From NCBI RefSeq assembly GCF_000003815.2, contig NC_049990.1:21214321-21278320 (forward strand): a stretch of 64,000 bases of DNA. The letters run 5' to 3'. The first letter of the stretch is position 1; the number at the start of each line of letters is the position of its first letter. The notes under the pieces were generated by a model. That model was not told where the DNA came from, ran no database searches, and worked only from the letters and a program-made list of their open reading frames with translations. Positions 60,101 through 64,000 of this stretch are shown here, piece after piece. The stretch is from Branchiostoma floridae (Eukaryota > Chordata > Leptocardii > Amphioxiformes > Branchiostomatidae). Made by a program: the position numbers and the translations under genes.

Positions 60101-61724
60101 GTGGTGATTGAATCAAAATGACGTGCGCTGGTGTTATTTTATTAAGACTACCGCAGAAATTGTGGAAGTGACTATACTGCTCTGACATGAGATATATTCA
60201 ATTTCGTTTTTCATAGTCATGCTGTACTGTGCGATGTACGTTTGCTGTAACCAGTCCCTTTCTACATTGGATTATAACTAGTCAAGACAAGTTAAAGCAA
60301 CGTAATCTAGATATGGCTCGTTGAGCCGTTATGACTGCTTTTGAACAACGTCTAGTAGAGGGGGGGGGGGGGTCACGGATAACTAGAATCAATTATACCA
60401 AATTGCTAATGGTGTGTTGGAAATGACGATACAGTTGACAATTCCTGAGTCCGTCCAGCGATTAAGTCATGTCTAGTGTCCATGTGGTGGTTCTGTGGAT
60501 AATTAAAGTCTTGGTGACCTATGTTTACGAGCGTCAATATGATAAAACCATTGAAATAATCACACAACATATCCATTTCATTACACGAAGATAAGAAAGT
60601 TTGTCGATCGTTTGTACCCCACAGTTGAGTTGCTAGTTCCTAGTGTCACATATGGCAGAAGGCTTAATTGCTATTTCAGTAGCAGTGTATATTTCTACAG
60701 GGAGAAATTGACAGCCAAATTGCTTCTCCCTTAACGCCCTCGAGGCTTATCCTCGAACACGGTCCCTATATTACCTCCCGTCCGACAGACGGCTGCATGC
60801 AACCCTATCCAAGATGCCCTTCGCAGGATATAACCGGTGTTTCCCAGCAATGCTGGAATGGCGTCTCGGAAAGACATCAGTGGAAGTCCTGGTTCCAACT
60901 AAATCAAAACAGGAGCTCAAGTGAGTCTGCTATCATATGAGCATCCGTAGATAACAAAGGAGATATAATCAAACCCGGTTCCCCATATTACGTCCCTTCG
61001 GCGAAACATAGCCCCGTCCGAGATTCCCTTGGCAGGATTGAACCGTGGTCTCCAGAACAATAACTGAAGGGTCATCTCGGAAGGACATCACAGTTGAACT
61101 CCCGGTTTAAACTAATTGAAAACAGGAGCTGATAAACTGCAAAGTTGCTACCAATTGAGCTACACGGACATCCCCAGATAACACTATATCCTACTCAGGC
61201 ACAGTTCTGTGGAATAGTTTGAGAGAGAAGTTGAGGCAGGACCTTCAGTCATTACTTTCATGGTGCGACGAGAAATTATCTAACCATGGCTGACTATGTG
61301 AAGATGTACTGATATTATGTTGAAATACTTAGTATTTCAAAAGTGGTTATTGAATATTAAACTGCAAATTACTGTGTGTACTATAAAGAAGGAAATACCT
61401 CCTACAACCTTGAAGTCTTGAAAAGAAACGGCCGAAGATCTATCAACGTGAAGGTTATGTAAAGGTCGACAAACAAAAGCATACATACAAAGGAAAGAGA
61501 TAATCAAAAGTTTTCTGTACTTGCAGAGCAAATCGCCTCCTGGTCAACCTGGTGTTGTCGGACCTGCTGACGTCACTGCTGTGTGTGACGTTCAACATTG
61601 ACTACTACGTGGTGAGGGGCGAGGACTGGGTGTTCGGGGCGCCCATGTGCGCAATCGTCAACTACATCAAGACCGTGAGCCTCTACGTGTCCACCAACAC
61701 CCTGGTCACCATGGCAGTGGACAG
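45140..61724 (+). CDS. PROKR: Prokineticin-receptor-like class A GPCR (5' part, 149 residues in window)
   Basis: Coding exons 45140..45387 (exon from 45116) and 61527..61724; borders CCAG/GTATGT, TTGCAG/AGCAAATC and GGACAG/GTCAGA join in frame. The start ATG has a strong context (GCCATGG). The N-terminus is acidic and tyrosine-rich with two N-glycosylation sites (NET at 5, NMS at 26). TM1 (about 45-74) has the GN motif at 66-67; TM2 (about 86-112) has LVLSD with Asp95. DYYVVRGEDWVFG leads to Cys124, then NYIKTVSLYVSTN in TM3 and Asp148-Arg149 of the DRY motif, split by the intron. DYYVVR...W..G...C..VNY.KTVSLYVSTN is characteristic of prokineticin receptors, which respond to AVIT peptides through Gq. 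The remaining ~240 residues are beyond the window. Other peptide GPCRs are a less likely alternative. The 16.1 kb intron holds the repeats listed below. Confidence 0.88.
45435..45610. mobile_element. MITE, TACTGTAAATGCA ends, copy 3
   Basis: Exact TACTGTAAATGCA and TGCATTTACAGTA ends, with TTCGCGG blocks inside, only 48 bp after the first receptor coding exon. Confidence 0.9.
45655..45915 (+). mobile_element. tRNA-derived SINE (second family), plus strand
   Basis: The head GTCCAGTGGTTAGCGCCC and GACTTCGATTCCGGCTG holds A- and B-box-like words. The body GGGTTGCAATCCTTAGGACG and CTGTCCTATCTGTAACGACC recurs at 55.75 kb and inverted at 42.4 kb. Confidence 0.75.
46330..46500 (+). mobile_element. 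Penelope-like 3' fragment with hammerhead-like core
   Basis: CGACCAGTTTTTCTAG through GTCCGGAAGTAAATATCCG is a close copy of 32915-33070. The core is at 46399-46429. Confidence 0.65.
46399..46429 (+). ncRNA. Hammerhead ribozyme-like core, copy 3
   Basis: CTGAAGA, stem GAGTGA/TCACTC with loop TGGATT, then GAAAT. The loop changed while the stem and boxes stayed the same as the 33.0 kb copy. Confidence 0.5.
46735..46796 (-). mobile_element. CR1-like LINE 3' end fragment
   Basis: TATCTGTATCTATATAGCCGG and CCTTCGGCGTAACACACC match 6040-6093, the extreme 3' end of the LINE copy at 6 kb. Confidence 0.7.
46925..48165. other. Receptor intron, nothing recognised
   Basis: AT-rich intron sequence with short ORFs lacking known motifs and no obvious repeat. 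Confidence 0.4.
48170..50535 (+). repeat. Tandem array of ~280-500-bp units
   Basis: AAAGCTTAACATACCATTCAT recurs near 48938, 49299, 49581, 49930 and 50429. Other unit words are GATAACATAGACGGTACGAG, GCATGGTTGTTCGTAACCGC, TTTGCGACCGCGCTATCC and GACCGGTGAATTG. A partial unit starts the array and is broken by a hAT-like insertion. The last unit has an internal duplication. Confidence 0.85.
48339..48774. mobile_element. hAT-like element in the first array unit
   Basis: The left end TAGGGGTATGTACGGGTAC resembles TAGGGGTGGGTAC of the 53.4 kb element, with the same AGGTCCAGG and CCGGTCC words. Flanks GTCACAAC (48331-48338) and GTCACAAA (48775-48782) form a near-perfect 8-bp duplication. The right terminus is decayed. 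Confidence 0.55.
50745..50865. mobile_element. Penelope-like tail fragment
   Basis: A short inverted pair (TTACTCAAGCAA and TTGCTTGAGTAA) is followed by GGTGTATCTTATTACCTGC and TGTCTAACCTACATCGACG, matching the 28.75 kb tail. Confidence 0.55.
50935..51065 (-). mobile_element. tRNA-derived SINE (third family), minus strand
   Basis: The minus strand reads GCAAAGTGGGTAGAGTGTTC and GTCGTGAGTTCGATCCCC, good A- and B-box words. No tail or duplication identified. Confidence 0.65.
51787..51990 (+). pseudogene. Decayed LINE C-terminus (same family as 53.5 kb)
   Basis: GTGGAAGACGAAACACATTT, then CCCAACTTCCCCACATTCAC and GTAGAAAAGGTGGGGTTTTC, follow the end of the 53480-54691 ORF (VEDETHF, HPNFLTFTD, KKVGSFVF) with stops and frameshifts. 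Dead copy. Confidence 0.7.
51995..53350. other. Receptor intron, nothing recognised
   Basis: No coding exon with flanking splice sites and no repeat I can place. Short ORFs lack motifs. Confidence 0.4.
53363..55131. mobile_element. hAT-like element with perfect 8-bp TSD, carrying a LINE fragment
   Basis: Ends TAGGGGTGGGTAC and GTACCCACCCCTA are perfect inverted repeats. CCAGTGAC flanks both (53355-53362, 55132-55139). Subterminal GGACCTG/CCGGTCC words match the hAT-like copies at 31.7 and 48.3 kb. Most of the 1.77 kb interior is a LINE 3' end, not a transposase. Confidence 0.88.
53480..54691 (+). CDS. 5'-truncated LINE reverse transcriptase C-terminal ORF
   Basis: An open frame of 403 residues. 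It starts just after the position where the catalytic YADD motif should be (FSDKGLQCALNRLSTFC is the strand following it), so it cannot encode an active polymerase. The thumb region is WKLQVNLKKTKVMIF (about 25-40), then LLYGCEIWG near residue 120. A C-terminal zinc knuckle C325-x2-C328-x9-H338-x4-C343 follows. This is the layout of non-LTR retrotransposon ORF2 ends. Absence of stops over 1.2 kb implies recent insertion or capture. The 3' sequence contains GCAATAAACTTG as a tail. The same family occurs at 58858-58415 (minus) and 51.8 kb. The clade is not certain. Confidence 0.8.
   Translation: MNRLFFSDKGLQCALNRLSTFCKKWKLQVNLKKTKVMIFNKSGRSFRNQTFVFDQDTLDIVPSYCYLGLTITSSGSFSLTKKQLSLKARKAMYSLKSLIRSSVSPKCLLKIFDSCIKPILLYGCEIWGTESINDNSPIEISHHRFCKNILGVSRNCSNLASRAELGRFPLDLDISVRVIRYWLRLLQMDSQRHLLQADALLYQHKSNSNSRRRTLLQRVKGILDGSGHSYLLYSCNSLSDIRSICTMIRSRISDMYIQTSRHNLSIDTGKLRFYKTCKTAHTMEKYLELDNFDLRSAISKIRISAHPLEIERGRYKRLSVCERMCKQCTSNVVEDETHFMSNCSLYNQERKELFEETIKFHPNFLTFTDKKKSVLLLTSQNPHIIKKVGSFVFHCLRKRSRTH
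55745..55990 (+). mobile_element. tRNA-derived SINE (second family), diverged
   Basis: AGCCGTAACTTCGATTCCGAC, GGGTTGCAATCTTTAGCG and CTGTCACGACCAGTGGAAG match the SINE at 45655-45915 with more changes. Confidence 0.7.
56062..56345. mobile_element. Fold-back element with ~75-bp arms
   Basis: The left arm (ATGTTCATCCTCCTACG, CGAAACCGCCTGTCTGG, GCTCTTTCAACCGTCAC, CTTAGTTCCTG) is mirrored at the right (CAGGAACTAAGGGTGACGG through CGTAGGAGGATGGGACATG). An ORF across the right arm (from 56195) is incidental. No target duplication seen. Confidence 0.8.
57014..57173. mobile_element. 160-bp MITE with perfect 9-bp TSD
   Basis: Ends TAGCCTCCTTCACCGGCG and CGCCGGTAAAGGAGGCTA; GGGTTCGTT flanks both (57005-57013, 57174-57182). 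Contains a poly-G run. The TAGCCTCC...GGAGGCTA termini resemble the 29390 element. Confidence 0.88.
57333..57508. mobile_element. Second nested MITE, TAGTCTCTA ends
   Basis: TAGTCTCTACCAGACTCCGG and CCGGAATCTGATAGAGACTA are inverted; the inner arms GCCGGCTAGGGAACAG and CTGTTCCCTATCCGGC pair as well. Flanks CCGCACGGG and CCGCACCGG are a 9-bp duplication with one change. Confidence 0.75.
57630..58015 (+). repeat. Direct tandem duplication, ~240-bp period
   Basis: GACCGATACGCCCTTCACACG through GCTTTGCTTAGTAGGC at 57633-57735 recurs at 57872-57975 with small changes. Confidence 0.8.
58300..58858 (-). pseudogene. 5'-truncated LINE C-terminal ORF, minus strand
   Basis: The 147-residue frame (58858..58415) carries YNVEQYLDIDN, then LHIETGRHNR and a C-x2-C-x9-H-x4-C knuckle (RICRYCNLDK then EHHFVVEC), like the end of the LINE at 53.5 kb. 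Downstream the minus strand ends TACAATAAAGGTCTTCATTC with a short TCAT tail, a normal LINE 3' end. The 5' portion is missing. Confidence 0.78.
59095..60710. other. Receptor intron, nothing recognised
   Basis: No coding exon seen. A short block near 59608 (AAAGTTTTTCATCGATG) repeats one at about 57830, and a poly-G run lies at 60360-60371. Confidence 0.4.
60716..61180 (-). mobile_element. Two minus-strand SINE-like copies in tandem
   Basis: GTCTCGGAAAGACATCAGTGG then CTGGTTCCAACTAA (about 60865-60905), and CATCTCGGAAGGACATCACAG then CCGGTTTAAACTAA (about 61072-61120), are parallel. The minus strand of the second begins GTGTAGCTCAATTGGTAGC, a tRNA-like head. Confidence 0.5.
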
Positions 61725-62700
61725 GTCAGACGACTTTAAGTGTACTTTAATTACAAGTTTGCGACAGCAAAAGCTATACTGTATTCGTTAAGGTTCCTTC
61801 CATGGGTGCCACCATTTTGTTTCACAAGAGAAAGGCGTATGATAGGGAAGGGTGTTGCCATTTCGATGTGTTATATTGACTTTGAATGTTATGAGTGTAC
61901 TGTTAACGTTGCAGTCTTGTTTCCTTTGTGTGTATCTCCAAAATATTCAGTTGCGCGTATATCCAAAATGTCGTCCAGTGAGTGTTTTCGGGAATTCAAA
62001 TGAGTAGATTTTTTTCTGTTGCTGCATCAGTCAACATACCATGTCTTTTTTTTAAACAGTACATGTACGAAGTTGTTCACAATGAGTCGAGACAGGTCGA
62101 ATTACTAAAACCACTGCTATTTTTGCATTTGGTCGAAGATGGAGTGAAATATGCCGTGTTTTCTCGCGAGCAAATTTCGCCCTGTCTAGTTTCAATTCAA
62201 AGCTACTCACAAGGTGAAGGAGATCGAATTGCTAAAACATCTACTTATGCTGTAGGTGAGACCATGTCAAAGAGGTACAGTAAAAAATACATCTCTGACG
62301 CACAGTCTGCAGACAAACACGTATAACATCACTTGATTTTAAATTCGGAAGTATGTGCACGTATCTCAAGCTTGGTTTATTATTCTAAACGGATCCGTTT
62401 CGTCTCTGAAAATATTCCAGTTCAACCCACACGGTGATAATGACCGTTAGAGATTTATGAAGGTCAAGTTTCTGTGTATTGATCATTATATTTATCAGCA
62501 AGCTCAGTTGAGGAAGGGGCATAAAGGTCCCGCCCTGAGAGACTGCTGCATGGATACCTACTGTTGCCCACGAGAGTTATATAAGCCATAATGTGATGAA
62601 TGGACCTTCTTTACAACGGCTTTCAAACAGTTTAATCAAAACATTCGGCCTCCCCGGGCGACATTCAAAGATCACATCTTGCCAACGCAAAAACTTGTGT
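61725..62700. other. Receptor intron after coding exon 2, nothing recognised
   Basis: After the donor at 61724 I find no TM4-TM7 coding sequence before the right edge, so the next receptor exon is more than 2.2 kb away. Confidence 0.6.
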
Positions 62701-62705
62701 AGTAT

Positions 62706-63397
62706 CGATTTGCGATTGCAGCGAAATGTGCCATGTTCAGTTATATTACCTAGTAGAGTGTATGTAGCAATGAATAATACAATCTTCTCTGTCTGTGCTT
62801 CATTGAAGCTTCCAAGAAGTCACTAGCCTTCTAATGTCTTTGGTCCAATCAGTCTTTAAACAAAGAGACCTGCGGCGAAATCAGGGAAAAGAAGATGGTA
62901 TTTCTACGTCTCTTGTGTTCAATCACTTGGGGCTACGTTGACCAATGGACCTATTACATTATCAGTGGAAGCTAGAACGGAACCAGACCTCTTTGATGTG
63001 ACTCCCCGCGTAGCTTCCACCGGTAGATGGAGAAGCATCAGAGGCAACAGATAAACAGAAGAACGGCTTGACATTAAAGAATAAATGAGGAGGAAATAAC
63101 TTTAATCAGTCGTTTGCCTTTGTGTGACACAAATGAAAGGGGCATGTAGATTCCAAATGGTCAACGTAGCCCCAAGTGATTGAACACAAAGAGACGTGAA
63201 AATACCATCTTCTTTGCCCTGATTTCGCTGAAGGTCTCTTTGTTTAAAGACTGATTGGACCAAAGACATTAGAAGGCTAGTGACTTCTTGGAAGCTGCAA
63301 TGGAGCACAGGCAGAATAGAATGTATTATTCATTGCTACACACACTCTAATAGGTAATAAAAGTGAACATGGCATATTTCGCTGCGATATTTCCCAT
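62706..63397. repeat. Large inverted repeat, ~245-bp arms
   Basis: The left arm 62706-62950 and the right arm 63155-63397 are inverted. Matching words include CACTAGCCTTCTAATGTCTT, GGTCCAATCAGTCTTTAAAC and CACTTGGGGCTACGTTGACC. Roughly 90% identity by eye, spacer about 205 bp. It may be a fold-back transposon; no target duplication found. Confidence 0.85.
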
Positions 63398-63399
63398 TT

Positions 63400-64000
63400 G
63401 ATAACAAGACAAGTGGAAAACAATAGCTGCATATATATATAGATGTTACATATAGTTTGACGTTAGGTTGCGTCTGTTTGGAGGATCATGTAACTGAAAC
63501 AAATGAGGGATAAGGTTGACATTTGGGTGTTCATATCTAAAGTACAAGAATATAAAGGAAGTGTGTAATCTTAAAAAAATGATTTTCGGACGTTTTTCAC
63601 TCGCACACTTTCGCAAAGACGTCAGTCTTGGCGTCAGTCGCATGATCTTGATGATTTCGAGCGGAAACGCACGAAGGACATATCACCTTAATGGGGACAC
63701 AGTCGAAGGGAAATCTGTATTCCAAATGGCACAGTTAAATCTGTCATGCGTGATGTTCAATATGGATCACAGCAATAGCCATTCTAGCAATAGTCATCAA
63801 AGTGCGCAATGCATATAGAACCCAAGGTTTTTTTGTGGCGAATTAGGGACAGGTACTTCTAGTGAATAAATCTTTGCTATTCTCTGTAGGCATTAGATTC
63901 AGTTGTTGTGGTGATAAAGGTACAAGACATATGGGTGGTGGTAACATGTCATTGATTCGAATGCGTTCCATGACGCTCCCCCAAAGTATGGCATTTATCG
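63400..64000. other. Right edge, nothing recognised
   Basis: An open plus frame at 63516-63818 has no family motif and lacks gene-like context; not called. Confidence 0.4.

Noticed and set aside
63516-63818. 100-residue plus ORF as next receptor exon
   Set aside because: No transmembrane or class A GPCR motifs (no TM4-TM7 landmarks).

Overview
The window looks like animal DNA, most probably from a lancelet (cephalochordate, Branchiostoma type). It has intron-rich vertebrate-like genes, many short inverted-repeat transposons, tRNA-derived SINEs, and LINE and Penelope-type fragments. Two runs of exactly 100 N (16532-16631, 21184-21283) are scaffold gap placeholders. The species is inferred; the gene families are read from the sequence.

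Region 1 (about 1-20.4 kb) is a head-to-tail cluster of four SOUL/heme-binding-protein genes, all on the minus strand. Each has one non-coding 5' exon and four coding exons with the same intron phases (0, 1, 2). I rebuilt them from exon homology, splice consensus and phase. The first runs off the left edge. Three encode proteins with an N-terminal signal peptide; the fourth (20 kb side) has a HEBP1-like leaderless N-terminus. Their promoters share bZIP-like TTGYRTAA sites, often paired 11 bp apart, and a GCAGCCAAACGC 12-mer.

Region 2 (about 20.4-44 kb) has no gene I can support. It holds a 2.4 kb terminal-inverted-repeat element with an internal ~150 bp tandem repeat (25.6-28.0 kb), a tandem array of ~200 bp exon-like units with small GT-AG introns on the minus strand (29.3-32.5 kb), a Penelope-like remnant with a hammerhead-like motif (33 kb), a nested inverted-repeat complex (36.7-39.7 kb) and a 1.8 kb minisatellite of 41 bp units (40.2-42.0 kb).

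Region 3 (44.9 kb to the right edge) is the 5' part of a prokineticin-receptor-like GPCR gene on the plus strand. It has a 5' UTR exon, a first coding exon (N-terminus plus TM1), a 16.1 kb intron and a second coding exon (TM2-TM3, ending inside the DRY motif). The rest lies beyond the window. The large intron is packed with repeats: a ~330 bp tandem array, a hAT-like element carrying a LINE ORF, other LINE 3' ends, nested MITEs and SINEs.

The two gene sets are unrelated in function: a heme/porphyrin-binding protein cluster, and a peptide receptor. The main interest lies in the shared promoter architecture and duplicated exon fragments of the SOUL cluster, the exon-like array, the ribozyme-like cores and several transposon insertions dated by intact target-site duplications.
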